This document shows, piece after piece, positions 36,461 through 46,590 of a DNA stretch of 64,000 bases. The stretch spans positions 118,765-182,764 of the forward strand of contig SVNK01000004.1 in the NCBI GenBank assembly GCA_015066935.1, given 5' to 3'. The translations under genes were made by a program, and so were the position numbers. This DNA is from Ruminococcus sp. (GTDB lineage: Bacteria; Bacillota; Clostridia; Oscillospirales; Ruminococcaceae). The notes under the pieces were generated by a model. The model saw nothing but the letters and a program-made list of their open reading frames with translations, ran no database searches and was not told the origin of the DNA. The stretch's first letter is position 1. Every line of letters begins with the position of its first letter.

Positions 36461-37789
36461 TTAAAGGCTAAACATGATATTGTTGAGAACAGACTCAAGC
36501 ATTTCCTGTCTGCCGCTTGTGAGAGAATCAGTAACCTCACCCTTTTCAAGAGCATACTTCTCAAGGTCAGCAAGTGTAGCCTTTCCGCTGATAATGTCTG
36601 CACCGATTCCTGTTGACCATGAAGCATAACGCTCGTCAACAAACTTGTCGATTCTGCCGTCAGAAATAAGCTTATCAGCAATTCTGAGACCGAGTGCAAA
36701 TGTATCCATACCTGCAATATAGCTGAGGAAGATGTCCTCGGGAGTGAAGCTTCCGCGTCTTGCCTTTGAATCGAAGTTGAGACCGCCGTTTGTAAAGCCG
36801 CCTGCCTTGAGAACCTCATACATACAGAGTGCAGCGTCGTAGATATTTGTGGGGAACTGGTCAGTATCCCATCCGAGGAGTGTATCGCCCTGGTTAGCGT
36901 CGATAGAACCGAATACGCCGTTGTCTCTTGCAACACGGAGCTCATGCTGGAATGTGTGCTGAGCGAGTGTAGCGTGGTTTGCCTCGATGTTCATCTTGAA
37001 ATCCTTGTCAAGACCGTACTTACGGAGGAAACCGAGAACTGTAGCTGTATCGAAGTCATACTGGTGCTTTGTAGGCTCCTTGGGCTTGGGTTCGATGTAG
37101 AAGTCGCCTGTGAAGCCGATTGAACGAGCGTAATCAACAGACATCTTCATGAGACGAGCCATATTGTCAAGCTCAAGACCCATATTTGTGTTGAGGAGAG
37201 TCTCATAGCCCTCACGGCCGCCCCAGAATACATATCCGTTACCACCGAGCTTCACTGTAGCTTCGATAGCCTTCTTGATCTGAGCAGCTGCATAAGCGAA
37301 AACGTCTGCTGACGGAGCTGTACCTGCACCGTGCATATATCTGGGATGGTCAAAGCACTTTGCTGTACCCCAGAGAAGCTTCTTGGAAGGATCAGCCTTC
37401 ATCTTCTCTGCGATGTAATCTGTAACCTTGTCGAGCTCTGCGTTTGTCTCAGCAAGTGAGCCGTACTCAGGAGAAAGGTCACGGTCGTGGAAGCAGAAAT
37501 AATCAATGGAAAGCTTATCCATGATTTCAAAAGCAGCGTCTACCTTAGCGAAAGCACGCTTTGTAGCGTCACACTCACCCCATGACTTGTCAGTTGTACC
37601 GCAGCCGAACATATCTGTTCCGTCGCCGCCCATTGTGTGCCACCATGAGAGAGCAAACTTAAGCTGCTCCTTCATTGTCTTGCCGCCGATAACCTCATCG
37701 GGATTGTAGTATTTGAATGCAAGGGGGTTAGTGCTGTTTTTGCCCTCATAAGGGATCTTTCCGATATTCTCAAAAAATTCTTTCTGCAT
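36461..37789 (-). CDS. xylA: Xylose isomerase
   Basis: 442 residues, class II length. Converts D-xylose to D-xylulose with two Mg2+/Mn2+. Signatures: [12 protein letters not shown] with the catalytic His, the metal ligand region [18 protein letters not shown], and [24 protein letters not shown] site precedes the ATG. It starts 25 nt after the GH3 gene stop and is cotranscribed with it. Confidence 0.97.
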   Translation of the reverse strand: MQKEFFENIGKIPYEGKNSTNPLAFKYYNPDEVIGGKTMKEQLKFALSWWHTMGGDGTDMFGCGTTDKSWGECDATKRAFAKVDAAFEIMDKLSIDYFCFHDRDLSPEYGSLAETNAELDKVTDYIAEKMKADPSKKLLWGTAKCFDHPRYMHGAGTAPSADVFAYAAAQIKKAIEATVKLGGNGYVFWGGREGYETLLNTNMGLELDNMARLMKMSVDYARSIGFTGDFYIEPKPKEPTKHQYDFDTATVLGFLRKYGLDKDFKMNIEANHATLAQHTFQHELRVARDNGVFGSIDANQGDTLLGWDTDQFPTNIYDAALCMYEVLKAGGFTNGGLNFDSKARRGSFTPEDIFLSYIAGMDTFALGLRIADKLISDGRIDKFVDERYASWSTGIGADIISGKATLADLEKYALEKGEVTDSLTSGRQEMLESVLNNIMFSL

Positions 37790-37813
37790 GGTTATTTACC
37801 TCCGGTTTAAAAA

Positions 37814-39910
37814 TTAAAGATTAACTTCAGTTGATATACAGTCCGTGCCTGCAAGACTGCAGCTCAGTGCATCGGGCTGATGTGTTCCCGCATAAATTGT
37901 GAAACGGCTGCCGTATATTCCTCTTTCGCCCTTATCGTTGACCGCTGTGAACGACTTTTCCGCAACAGGGATTTCAACGGTAAGCTTTTCTCCTGCCTTC
38001 AGAGAAACTCGTCTGAAGCCGCACAGAGATACATTCGGAACGGCACATTCGGAGTAATCCTTGATATAAAGCTGGATTACGTCCTCGGTATCAGCACCGC
38101 CTCTGTTTTCGGCAGTTACGGAAACGATTCCGTCCTTATAGCTGATGTCCGTACACACAACATCCGAATATGTAAGACCGTAGCCAAAGGGATAAAGAAC
38201 ATTGTTCTCGGCATAGCGGTACGTTCTGTTCTTCATGGAATAGTCCGTGAAGTCCGGCAGCATATCCGCTGTTTCATAGAACGTCACAGGGAGTTTTCCG
38301 GACGGGGAAATGTCTCCGAAAAGAATCTCCGCAAGCGCCTTGCCGCCCTCTGATCCGGGATACCATGCATGGATCAGGGCATCGGTCTCATTTTCTATAT
38401 TGATAGCGCTGCCTGCCGCACATACTACGATTACAGGCTTACCCGCTTTCAATATCTTATCGAGGAGAATACGCTGGGATTCGGGGAGTCTCAGGTCGTT
38501 CTTATCGCCTGAGGAGAACTCGTTTCCTGTATCTCCTTCTTCACCCTCAATGGTGGAATCAAGTCCCAGACAGAGCACAACAACATCAGAGTTTTCAGCC
38601 GCAGCCTCTGCCTCTGCATAGCGGTCGCCCTCAAGAGCGAGTCCCGATGTTCTGTCCTTATAGAGGTGACATCCCTCGGCAAAGATTACTCTGCCGCTGA
38701 ATCTGTCCTGAATACCTTCAACAAAAGTGATATATCTGTCAGCGGTTCCGTTATAGTTGCCCTCAAGAGCAATTCTGCTGTTTGCATTCGGACCGATAAC
38801 AGCGATTGTATTGATCTTATTCTCGTCAAGCGGAAGGATGCCGTTATTCTTCAGCATTACCATTGAACGCTCGGCACACTTCAGTGCAGTTTTCTTATGC
38901 TCTGCACAGGAAACCACAGAATAAGGGATATCGTCAAATTCAGTATGCTTATCAAACATTCCGAGTCTTATGCGTGTTCTCATGAGGTGAACGCAGGCAT
39001 TTCTGATGTCAGCTTCTGAAATCATGCCTGTATCGAGAGCATACATAATAAAATCGGGAGTATATGTACATCCGCAGTTGAGATCGCAGCCTGCTTTGAG
39101 TGCAAGGGTAACAGACTCAACCTCGTTTGCCGTAAGACCGTGGTTTGTGTGGAAATCACGGATTGCCCAGCAGTCTGACACGAAATAGCCGTCGAAATTC
39201 CAGTCACGGAGCTTGCCCATCAGGAATTCACTTGCACAGGCACCCTCTCCGTTGACACGGTTATACGCACCCATCACGGATTCAACCTTTGATTCCTTGA
39301 CAAGAGCCTCAAAGGCAGGAAGATAGGTTTCCTCCATATCCTTTGCGTTTGCTTCGGCATTGAAGGAGTGACGGAGTGCTTCCGGACCGCTGTGTACTGC
39401 AAGATGCTTTGCACAGGCAGCAGTCTTCATAATCTTACCGTTTCCCTGAAGTCCCTCAACAAAAGCTTTTCCGTTTTCGGCAGTGAGGAAAGGGTCCTCA
39501 CCATAGGTTTCATGACCTCTGCCCCAGCGTGGGTCACGGAAAATATTGATATTCGGCGACCACAATGTAAGACCTTTATAAATGTCACGGTCACCGTGAG
39601 CAGAATAAGCATTATACTTTGCTCTGGCTTCGGTAGCAATAATTTCTGCTGCCTCCTTAGCAGCCGAGGCGTCAAACATTGCAGCCATACCGATGGCCTG
39701 CGGGAACATTGTAGCTGTTCCGGAACGTGCAAGACCGTGAAGTCCTTCGTTCCACCAGTTATATGCAGGTATTCCAAGACGTTCTATCGCAGGAGCATTA
39801 TAAATAAGCTGCCCTGCCTGTTCCTCTATCGACATCTCATCAACGAGAGCTTCAGCTCTTTCCTGTGCCGAAAGGGACTCATCAAGATATTTTTTCGTTT
39901 TAAGTTCCAT
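37814..39910 (-). CDS. GH3 glycosidase (probable beta-xylosidase)
   Basis: 698 residues with the GH3 two-domain catalytic unit and fibronectin-III-like end. Nucleophile Asp in DGYFVSDCWAIRDF (about residue 243), substrate loop KTAACAKHLAVHSGPEALR. The SDCWA signature and the xylA/xylB neighbours favour action on xylo-oligosaccharides, though beta-glucosidase activity is possible. No signal peptide, so it is cytoplasmic and would cleave imported oligosaccharides. First gene of the operon. Confidence 0.9.
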   Translation of the reverse strand: MELKTKKYLDESLSAQERAEALVDEMSIEEQAGQLIYNAPAIERLGIPAYNWWNEGLHGLARSGTATMFPQAIGMAAMFDASAAKEAAEIIATEARAKYNAYSAHGDRDIYKGLTLWSPNINIFRDPRWGRGHETYGEDPFLTAENGKAFVEGLQGNGKIMKTAACAKHLAVHSGPEALRHSFNAEANAKDMEETYLPAFEALVKESKVESVMGAYNRVNGEGACASEFLMGKLRDWNFDGYFVSDCWAIRDFHTNHGLTANEVESVTLALKAGCDLNCGCTYTPDFIMYALDTGMISEADIRNACVHLMRTRIRLGMFDKHTEFDDIPYSVVSCAEHKKTALKCAERSMVMLKNNGILPLDENKINTIAVIGPNANSRIALEGNYNGTADRYITFVEGIQDRFSGRVIFAEGCHLYKDRTSGLALEGDRYAEAEAAAENSDVVVLCLGLDSTIEGEEGDTGNEFSSGDKNDLRLPESQRILLDKILKAGKPVIVVCAAGSAINIENETDALIHAWYPGSEGGKALAEILFGDISPSGKLPVTFYETADMLPDFTDYSMKNRTYRYAENNVLYPFGYGLTYSDVVCTDISYKDGIVSVTAENRGGADTEDVIQLYIKDYSECAVPNVSLCGFRRVSLKAGEKLTVEIPVAEKSFTAVNDKGERGIYGSRFTIYAGTHQPDALSCSLAGTDCISTEVNL

Positions 39911-40151
39911 CCGATACCGCCTTTCAGTAAATTGATTTATATAAACTCTTTGCTTAAATTCATACTACATTTTTATTATAATCCCTTTTGTTTATATTAA
40001 CTAATCAATTTTTGCGTTGACCATTACATAAATTGCTCTTTTATTTTGAAAAAAATTTGGCAAAATGCCCATAACAATTTATGAACATTACAATAGCCCG
40101 AGCAATTTTTGAACAAAGCACCGAAGCACCTGTTTTACAGCAAATTCTTAC

Positions 40152-40180
40152 TTGATAAATTGCCTTTTATATGATACAAT
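40152..40180 (+). promoter_or_regulatory. Promoter of the ABC-F gene
   Basis: TTGATA (40152-40157), 17 nt, TACAAT (40175-40180), 28 nt before the start codon. The 297-nt gap upstream is otherwise AT-rich and should hold the GH3 operon promoter on the other strand. Confidence 0.7.
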
Positions 40181-40207
40181 AGATGTATCATCAAAAGGAG
40201 ACATATC

Positions 40208-41761
40208 ATGAGTATTTTAAATGTTGAACACGTTACCCACGGCTACGGCGCCCGTCAGATCCTCAACGACGCTTCATTCAGACTTCTGAACGGTGAACAC
40301 GTCGGTCTTGTAGGAGCAAACGGCGAAGGAAAATCCACATTTCTAAATATAATTACAGGCAAGCTTATGCCCGATGAGGGAAAAATTGAATGGTGCAGAC
40401 ATATCACCACCGGCTACCTCGACCAGTACAGTACGCTTGAAAAAGGCAAAACCATCGGTGATGTCCTCAGAGAAGCTTTCGACCACCTTTCCGACCTCGA
40501 ACAGGAAATGATAGGTTTATACGACAAAATGGCTGACTGCTCCGATGAGGAAATGAACGATATTATGGAGGAGGTCGGCGAAATCCAGAGCATCCTCGAT
40601 TATAGCGGATATTATACCATCGACGCTAAAATTTCCGAATACGCAAACGGACTCGGTCTCGGTGAAATCGGTCTTGACAGGGACGTTTCAGAGCTTTCGG
40701 GCGGTCAGCGTGCAAAGGTACTGCTTGCGAAGGTGCTCCTCGAAAACCCAACTATCCTCATCCTCGATGAGCCTACCAACTTCCTCGACGAAAACCACAT
40801 CGCATGGCTGAAAAAGTTCCTTCAGGACTACGAAAATGCATTTATCCTCGTTTCTCATGACGTACCGTTCATGAATGATGTTGTCAATGTGATTTATCAC
40901 GTCGAAAATGCCGTTCTTACCCGTTATGCAGGAGACTACGACAACTTCGTAAGAATGTATGAACTGAAAAAGCGTCAGATTGAACAGGCTTACGAAAAAC
41001 AACAGAAGGAAATTGCCGACCTTCAGGACTTCATCGCCCGCAATAAAGCAAGAGTCGCTACAACCAATATGGCAAAATCCCGACAGAAAAAACTCGACAA
41101 AATGGACAAAATCACTCTTGCTGCCGAAAAACCAAAGCCGGTTTTCTCTTTTGCAAAGGCAAGAACTCCGGGTCGTGTTGTTATAGAGTGTACCGACCTC
41201 GTACCCGGATACGGCGAACCGCTTACCAAGCCAATGTCGTTTAAAATCGAAAACGGTCAGAAAATAGCCGTAAAGGGCGTAAACGGCATCGGAAAGTCCA
41301 CCCTTCTGAAAACTCTCCTGAAAATCATTCCTTCCGTTTCAGGCACGGTCGAACACGACCAGTTCATCGAAATCGGTTACTTCGAACAGGAAGAAGAGGC
41401 AGGAAGCAAAACGGCTCTCCAGACAATCTGGGACGAATTCCCGTCCATGACAAATGCAGAGGTCCGTGCTGCTCTCGCAAAATGCGGTCTTACAACAGAG
41501 CATATAACCTCGCAGATGAAGGTACTCTCGGGCGGTGAAAACGCCAAGGTAAGACTCTGCCGCATAATGCTCCGTCCCGCAAACATCCTCGTCCTCGACG
41601 AGCCTACAAATCATCTCGACGTTGACGCCAAGGAGGCTCTCAAGAAAGCTGTGAGGGACTTCAGCGGCACCGTTCTTATGGTCAGCCACGAACCTGAATT
41701 CTATATGGATGTTGCAGACACCGTATTGAATCTTGAGGAATGGAGTACCAAAATCATCTGA
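40208..41761 (+). CDS. ABC-F family ATPase
   Basis: 517 residues with two ATPase domains and no membrane segment. Walker A GANGEGKST and GVNGIGKST, signatures LSGGQRAKV and LSGGENAKV, Walker B ILILDEPTNFLD and ILVLDEPTNHLD. The ABC-F linker lies between (RNKARVATTNMAKSRQKKLDKM). It resembles the YkpA/YbiT branch, which binds the ribosomal E site; some relatives give antibiotic resistance, but this branch is usually a housekeeping translation factor. AAAAGGAG precedes the start. Confidence 0.92.
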   Translation: MSILNVEHVTHGYGARQILNDASFRLLNGEHVGLVGANGEGKSTFLNIITGKLMPDEGKIEWCRHITTGYLDQYSTLEKGKTIGDVLREAFDHLSDLEQEMIGLYDKMADCSDEEMNDIMEEVGEIQSILDYSGYYTIDAKISEYANGLGLGEIGLDRDVSELSGGQRAKVLLAKVLLENPTILILDEPTNFLDENHIAWLKKFLQDYENAFILVSHDVPFMNDVVNVIYHVENAVLTRYAGDYDNFVRMYELKKRQIEQAYEKQQKEIADLQDFIARNKARVATTNMAKSRQKKLDKMDKITLAAEKPKPVFSFAKARTPGRVVIECTDLVPGYGEPLTKPMSFKIENGQKIAVKGVNGIGKSTLLKTLLKIIPSVSGTVEHDQFIEIGYFEQEEEAGSKTALQTIWDEFPSMTNAEVRAALAKCGLTTEHITSQMKVLSGGENAKVRLCRIMLRPANILVLDEPTNHLDVDAKEALKKAVRDFSGTVLMVSHEPEFYMDVADTVLNLEEWSTKII

Positions 41762-41778
41762 CACAAAAGAGGTGTAAT

Positions 41779-43398
41779 ATGAAAAGCTATCAGAAAATTC
41801 TTGCGGCAGCTATGGCAGCACTGATGATGACTTCATGCTCGGATAACAACGGCTCATCAGGCAACGATACAGATACATCTATCGTAACAGAAACCACCGT
41901 CAATGCTCCCATAGGCGATTATATGACAAATGCAGACTGTGTTCCGCTTCTGTCAATCAATACCGTCAGCCAGAGCGAAAATGTTCTCGATTTCGTGACA
42001 AAACCTGTCAACGATTACGTTTCGTCACAGATTGCAACGTGGACTCCCGGCTATAAAAAGCCGCCTGCTCCCTATTACGAAGCCTGCACCGTCACTCTCA
42101 CCGACACCGACGGCTCTGTGCTGACAAACAATCAGACGGCAAATGTCAAAGTCCGTGGAAACTGGACCACAAATTACGCAAAAAAGCCTCTCAGAATCAA
42201 ATTCGACACAAAACAGAATCTTCTCGGTATGAACGACGGCGGTGAAATGAGAAACTGGATTCTCCTCGCCGAGTACAAGGACGGTTCGATGCTCAGAAAT
42301 AAAACCGCACTTTCAATAGCGTCCGAGCTTTATGGCAGCAGCGGTCTGTACTGTGCAGATTCACGCTTTGTCGAAGTTGAAATAAACGGTCAGTACTGGG
42401 GAATGTACCTCCTCACCGAACAGCAGCAGGTTAATCCCGACCGTGTGAACATTACCGAGCCTGCCGTTGATTATCAGGGTACTGACATCGGATATTTCCT
42501 CGAATTCGACGGCTATTACTCCAATGAGGATACTCTCCACAGCTTCTACGTCGATTATGCGGACAACGCTCCCCTCGTGCCATTCGACGGCAGCGACGAT
42601 GGCGGCGGCAAGACAATTACCTGTCTTCCCGAAAAAGCCGGGGACCGCAAAAAGAATATCGGCATTTCAATCAAAAGTGACATCTATTCTCAGGAGCAGA
42701 AGGATTTCATCGCAAATTTTGTGAACTCCGCATATGAAATCATGTACGCTGCCGCCTACGAGGATAAGGCTCTGGTATTCGACGCCGATATGAATACTCT
42801 CTCCGAATCCACAGAAATCACTCCTCAGGAGGCGGTCGGCAGAGTTGTTGACCTTTCATCACTTGCCGATATGTATATCATAAGCGAACTTACCTGCGAC
42901 GCCGATATTTACTGGTCAAGCTTCTTCATGTCAGCCGATTTCGGTGCACAGGGCAGCAAAAAACTCCGTTTTGAAGCTCCGTGGGACTTCGACTCGGCAA
43001 TGGGCAATAAGGACAGGTGTGCCGACGGTACAGGCTTCTATGCCGCAAACATCGTCCCCGACGTTAACGGCATAGAATACAAGACAATCAACCCATGGCT
43101 TGCCGTTCTCATGAACGAGGAGTGGTTCCGTGAAATCGTAAGGGAAAAATGGACCTCATTTTACGACAGCGGCGTTTTCGACCGTGCATACAAAATGATT
43201 GAGGACGATAAAACTCAGCTCAGCAAGGCTTTCGAAAGAAATTACAAGCGCTGGAACAACATCGTCAATAATTCCGAGTTTTCCAACGAGCTTTCAAAGG
43301 AATCAGCTGCCTGCAAAACTCATGGAGAGGCTGCCGATTATCTTGGCAGATGGCTCCGCAGCAGAGTCAGCTTCCTGAACGACTACTGGCATAAATAA
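41779..43398 (+). CDS. CotH family protein kinase-like lipoprotein
   Basis: 539 residues. Lipoprotein signal (MKSYQKILAAAMAALMMTSC, lipobox Cys at about 20), Ser/Asn/Thr-rich linker, then a CotH domain: KVRGNWTTNYAKKPLRIKFD, NWILLAEYKDGSMLRNKTAL, VEVEINGQYWGMYLLTEQ, and the metal-site region PWDFDSAMGN. CotH proteins are secreted atypical kinases known from spore coats, and similar modules are common in ruminococcal cellulolytic bacteria. GAGGTG precedes the start; 17 nt after the ABC-F stop. A terminator follows. Confidence 0.88.
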   Translation: MKSYQKILAAAMAALMMTSCSDNNGSSGNDTDTSIVTETTVNAPIGDYMTNADCVPLLSINTVSQSENVLDFVTKPVNDYVSSQIATWTPGYKKPPAPYYEACTVTLTDTDGSVLTNNQTANVKVRGNWTTNYAKKPLRIKFDTKQNLLGMNDGGEMRNWILLAEYKDGSMLRNKTALSIASELYGSSGLYCADSRFVEVEINGQYWGMYLLTEQQQVNPDRVNITEPAVDYQGTDIGYFLEFDGYYSNEDTLHSFYVDYADNAPLVPFDGSDDGGGKTITCLPEKAGDRKKNIGISIKSDIYSQEQKDFIANFVNSAYEIMYAAAYEDKALVFDADMNTLSESTEITPQEAVGRVVDLSSLADMYIISELTCDADIYWSSFFMSADFGAQGSKKLRFEAPWDFDSAMGNKDRCADGTGFYAANIVPDVNGIEYKTINPWLAVLMNEEWFREIVREKWTSFYDSGVFDRAYKMIEDDKTQLSKAFERNYKRWNNIVNNSEFSNELSKESAACKTHGEAADYLGRWLRSRVSFLNDYWHK

Positions 43399-43408
43399 TC
43401 AAAAAACA

Positions 43409-43457
43409 ACACCGCACAATCAATGCAGCTTTTCGCATAGCAATAATTGTGCGGTGT
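43409..43457. terminator. Bidirectional terminator between CotH and sugar kinase genes
   Basis: A 12-bp stem ACACCGCACAAT/ATTGTGCGGTGT (43409-43420 with 43446-43457), with A-rich and T-rich sides. Confidence 0.8.
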
Positions 43458-43465
43458 ATTATTTT

Positions 43466-44365
43466 TTACAACTGTTCAAGAAGTGCAAGTATCTCCGACC
43501 TTTTTGCAAGTCCCTCTGAAAAGGCGGTTGCTCCGCCTGCCGCAGTTCCGAGCTTCAATGCGTACTCATATCCGCCTTTTTCATAGCCTGCGATGAATCC
43601 TGCAAGCATTGAATCACCTGCACCCACAGAGTTTCTGACAGTTCCGCTGCACACTCCGCAGATATGAGTCCGACCATCGCTGTCAAGCAGTACAGCTCCG
43701 TCCTGAGCCATTGAAACAAGGACGTTCTGTGCACCCATTTCCCTGAGTCTTTCCGCATATTCAACCACATCATCAGCAGTCGCAATATTCACGCCGAACA
43801 GCTCTCCAAGCTCAAAATTATTCGGCTTAACAAGAAACGGGCTGTATTTCAGAGTATTCAGCAGAAGCTCTCCTGTTGCGTCAACAACCGTTCTCACGTT
43901 CTTTCCGCTGAAGTATCCGAGAATTTTCTCGTAAATGTCCGACGGAAGCGACTTGGGTACGCTTCCTGCAAGAATTATCGTATCGTCCTCACACAGACCC
44001 TCAAACTTGGAAAAAAGCTCCTCCAGCTTATGCGGAGGTATATCAGGTCCCTGACCGTTAAGCTCCGTTTCCGTTCCCGACTTTATCTTTACATTGATAC
44101 GTGAAAATCCTTTTTCAAGGCGTACAAAATCAGTCTGTATGCCGTATTCCGTCAGACCCTTTTCAATTGCTTCTCCCGTGAAGCCCGCAACAAATCCGAG
44201 TGCCTTTGACGGAACTTCAAGTTCTGCAAGCACAAGTGAAATGTTGATTCCCTTGCCGCCGAAGTATATCTCCTCGCTCACCGACCTGTTTACTGTTCCT
44301 GCCGTAAGTTCCTCTGTATGCACAACGTAGTCCACAGCAGGGTTGAAAGTTACTGTATAAATCAT
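43466..44365 (-). CDS. PfkB family sugar kinase, probable 1-phosphofructokinase
   Basis: 299 residues. N-terminal MIYTVTFNPAVDYVVH and GGKGINISLVLAELE, and the ATP/anion hole NSVGAGDSMLAGFIAGYE with the catalytic Asp. This is the FruK/LacC group; 1-phosphofructokinase is most likely, tagatose-6-phosphate kinase the alternative. No fructose PTS gene is adjacent. GGAGGAG precedes the start, and the upstream YunG-like gene overlaps by 4 nt. Confidence 0.88.
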   Translation of the reverse strand: MIYTVTFNPAVDYVVHTEELTAGTVNRSVSEEIYFGGKGINISLVLAELEVPSKALGFVAGFTGEAIEKGLTEYGIQTDFVRLEKGFSRINVKIKSGTETELNGQGPDIPPHKLEELFSKFEGLCEDDTIILAGSVPKSLPSDIYEKILGYFSGKNVRTVVDATGELLLNTLKYSPFLVKPNNFELGELFGVNIATADDVVEYAERLREMGAQNVLVSMAQDGAVLLDSDGRTHICGVCSGTVRNSVGAGDSMLAGFIAGYEKGGYEYALKLGTAAGGATAFSEGLAKRSEILALLEQL

Positions 44366-44829
44366 TCTTTCTCCTCCGAATTCACCGATATTCCGTCAAG
44401 GAACTCCACAAGAAGTCCTTTCAGTCTCTCGTAGCGGAGTCTTTTTTCCTCCGATGCAAAGTGAACCTCACGAAACTGTTCGGGATTACCCGCATAAACA
44501 AGCTCAGCCGCTTCATCACCGAACTGCTCACTTGTAAGGTCGAAACAGCAGTCTACCACAACATTATAACAGTGGAAATTTCCGCCGTTCCGAGGTATAC
44601 CGTAAACCTTTCCGCCGAAAATGTCCTGCACGAGAAATGCGGTCACAGAACACTGTCCGAGCGTCCTGTTTTCGGAAGACCACCTTTCCCTGAGCCTTGG
44701 AGCACACGTCTCCGCCGACCACAGCTCAGACAATATCTCATAAAGCCTGCACGGCGACTCTGCTGCCGCAAATTGCTGATTTACGGGAGAAATACAGGCA
44801 CTCTCCCATCCATAGAATCCGTAACACAT
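44362..44829 (-). CDS. YunG-like protein, unknown role
   Basis: 155 residues. The segment ENRTLGQCSVTAFLVQDIFGG followed by HCYNVVVDCCFDLTSEQFG matches the YunG family of small Firmicute proteins (Cys, His and Asp spaced as in papain-like folds). No function is established. GGAG 9 nt upstream supports the ATG at 44829; an ATG 42 nt earlier lacks a site. It overlaps the sugar kinase gene by 4 nt and is translated with it. Confidence 0.65.
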   Translation of the reverse strand: MCYGFYGWESACISPVNQQFAAAESPCRLYEILSELWSAETCAPRLRERWSSENRTLGQCSVTAFLVQDIFGGKVYGIPRNGGNFHCYNVVVDCCFDLTSEQFGDEAAELVYAGNPEQFREVHFASEEKRLRYERLKGLLVEFLDGISVNSEEKE

Positions 44830-44930
44830 ATTTATGTCTCCACTTATAATAACAACGATTTCAAAATTCAATTACATTTATTATACCACACATCAGACAT
44901 TGCTGCAATACCGAAATCAAAACAAAGTAA

Positions 44931-44957
44931 AACGCCGCCTTGAAAAGACGACGTTTT
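44931..44957 (-). terminator. Terminator after the CAP-dockerin gene
   Basis: AAAACGTCGTC/GGCGGCGTTTT stem on the minus strand (11 pairs, two G-U), followed by ACTTTGTTTTG. Confidence 0.6.
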
Positions 44958-45098
44958 AATGTGGATTACGGATTAATTATCCTGGACGGAATATAGATTC
45001 GGTAATATACCGACAGCAAAATTATACTGTATTTTTCGACCCGAGTCAATAGATATTTTTTAAAAAATTGTCGAATAAGCTGATAAAATATTATAATA

Positions 45099-46097
45099 TT
45101 ATATCGGGAGCTTATCGTATGTTCCGTTGAGATACATTGCAAGAACAAGCACATCCGAATAGTCAATAATGCCGTCGTTAAGCACATCCGCAGCCATCTT
45201 CTGAAGATGACTGAGAATTATTCTTCCGCTTACATGACCAAGCAGAACATCGAAATCATATGAATCAATTACTCCGTCCTCGTTGACGTCTCCAAAGTTC
45301 ACGCCGACGCTCTCAGACAGATTTTCATCTTCTTCGGAAACTCTCTGAACGATTCGCTGTCCCTCAAGGTCAACACACGGATTAACGAAAACCTGTGTCC
45401 AGTACCAACCATACATGCTTCCTTCAATATATGTTACGCCGATTCCTACATGTGTAAAGCCGGGATTCATTATCGACTGCCAATGCTTGGAAGAACCACG
45501 GAACTGCTCCATAGTTTCTTCCGGAGTTGTTTTTCCGCCGGCAATATTTTCAGCTATTTTTGAGTACGGCATCTTTTTGATGTCAACTGCATCCACAAGA
45601 CTCGAACCGTCAGGACGCTTGTGACTGAACTGAACTGCACATTCTTTAGCACGCATATCGGCAATTTCACAGATATAAGGCGTAAAGTAAAGAGGTTCAA
45701 GACCTTCGGCAGCTCTTTCTTCATTAATAAGAATCGCCATTTCTTCAGCCATTGCATCAAAGTCTGCTGCTGCCGCTTCATCCGTTTCTTCATCTTCGGG
45801 TATATCGGATTCGGTGACAGATTCCTGCTGTTCATTTACAGCATCAGTGTCAGGAGTCACAATTTCGGTCGATGAAGACTTATCAGACTCTGAAGTTTCC
45901 TCGCTTTGTGCTGATTCTGAAACACTTACCTCACTCTGTTCATCAGGCAGAGTCTCAGACACAGAGACCTTTTTTTCCTGTTCAGCCATATCCGCCGGTT
46001 TTTTAAGTGCAACCGCACCTAAAATGTTTCCGCACGTACATACAGCCGTAATTACCGCTGCTGAAATAAACGAAGCAGCCCTTTTTGAATTCTTCAT
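45099..46097 (-). CDS. CAP/SCP-domain secreted protein with dockerin
   Basis: 332 residues: signal peptide (1-~30), a Ser/Glu/Thr-rich acidic linker (~35-115), a CAP (SCP/PR-1) domain (~120-255; LINEERAAEGLEPL, FSHKRPDGSS, AENIAGG, HVGIGV, YWTQVF) and a dockerin (~275-330; FGDVNEDGVIDSYDFDVLL and ADVLNDGIIDYSD). The CAP domain keeps the usual His and Glu residues. The dockerin suggests that this non-sugar-cleaving protein is mounted on the cellulosome or wall. GGAGG precedes the ATG at 46097. Confidence 0.85.
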   Translation of the reverse strand: MKNSKRAASFISAAVITAVCTCGNILGAVALKKPADMAEQEKKVSVSETLPDEQSEVSVSESAQSEETSESDKSSSTEIVTPDTDAVNEQQESVTESDIPEDEETDEAAAADFDAMAEEMAILINEERAAEGLEPLYFTPYICEIADMRAKECAVQFSHKRPDGSSLVDAVDIKKMPYSKIAENIAGGKTTPEETMEQFRGSSKHWQSIMNPGFTHVGIGVTYIEGSMYGWYWTQVFVNPCVDLEGQRIVQRVSEEDENLSESVGVNFGDVNEDGVIDSYDFDVLLGHVSGRIILSHLQKMAADVLNDGIIDYSDVLVLAMYLNGTYDKLPI

Positions 46098-46259
46098 AAT
46101 AAACACCTCCATAAATTTAACGAGCATTTATCATTTGAATTTTTTTGTTTTCTGTTTTTGTTTTTTGTTTTTATGTTACTGCACCTAACATATTTTTCTA
46201 AAAAGCACCCCTCCATTTTAGTTAAAACAAAAAATTATCTTTTTATTTTTAAAAAAAGC

Positions 46260-46288
46260 TTGACAAAGGATTATTTTCATGCTATAAT
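46260..46288 (+). promoter_or_regulatory. tRNA-Pro promoter
   Basis: TTGACA (46260-46265), 17 nt, TATAAT (46283-46288): full consensus, 24 nt before the tRNA. The 160 bp before it are AT-rich with T/G runs and no gene. Confidence 0.8.
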
Positions 46289-46312
46289 ATATATCGTTGA
46301 TGTACAACACGT

Positions 46313-46388
46313 CTGGGTGTGGCGCAGTTGGTAGCGCGCTACCTTGGGGTGGTAGAGGCCGTGGGTTCAAGTCCCGTCACTCAGACCA
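46313..46388 (+). tRNA. tRNA-Pro (anticodon GGG)
   Basis: 76 nt including an encoded CCA. Acceptor stem CTGGGTG/CACTCAG with discriminator A, anticodon stem CTACC/GGTAG with loop TTGGGGT giving GGG at positions 34-36 and G37, T loop TTCAAGT. The T stem has two G-U/U-G pairs. Confidence 0.93.
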
Positions 46389-46392
46389 GTTA

Positions 46393-46437
46393 AATCCGAT
46401 TTCATGAGCAATCCTGAAATCGGATTTATTTTTTTAG
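46393..46437 (+). terminator. Terminator after tRNA-Pro
   Basis: AAATCCGATTTCA/TGAAATCGGATTT stem followed by ATTTTTTT. Confidence 0.85.
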
Positions 46438-46590
46438 AAAAGCCATAAAATAATGCCGTTCCCAGATTATGAAAACGGCATCATCAATATAACCATCTAA
46501 AAAAACAACACCGACGGTTATATTATATAACATATTTCAAAACAAGTCAATAGTTTTTGAGAAATTTTCTCCAAAAAATTCACATTTAAT

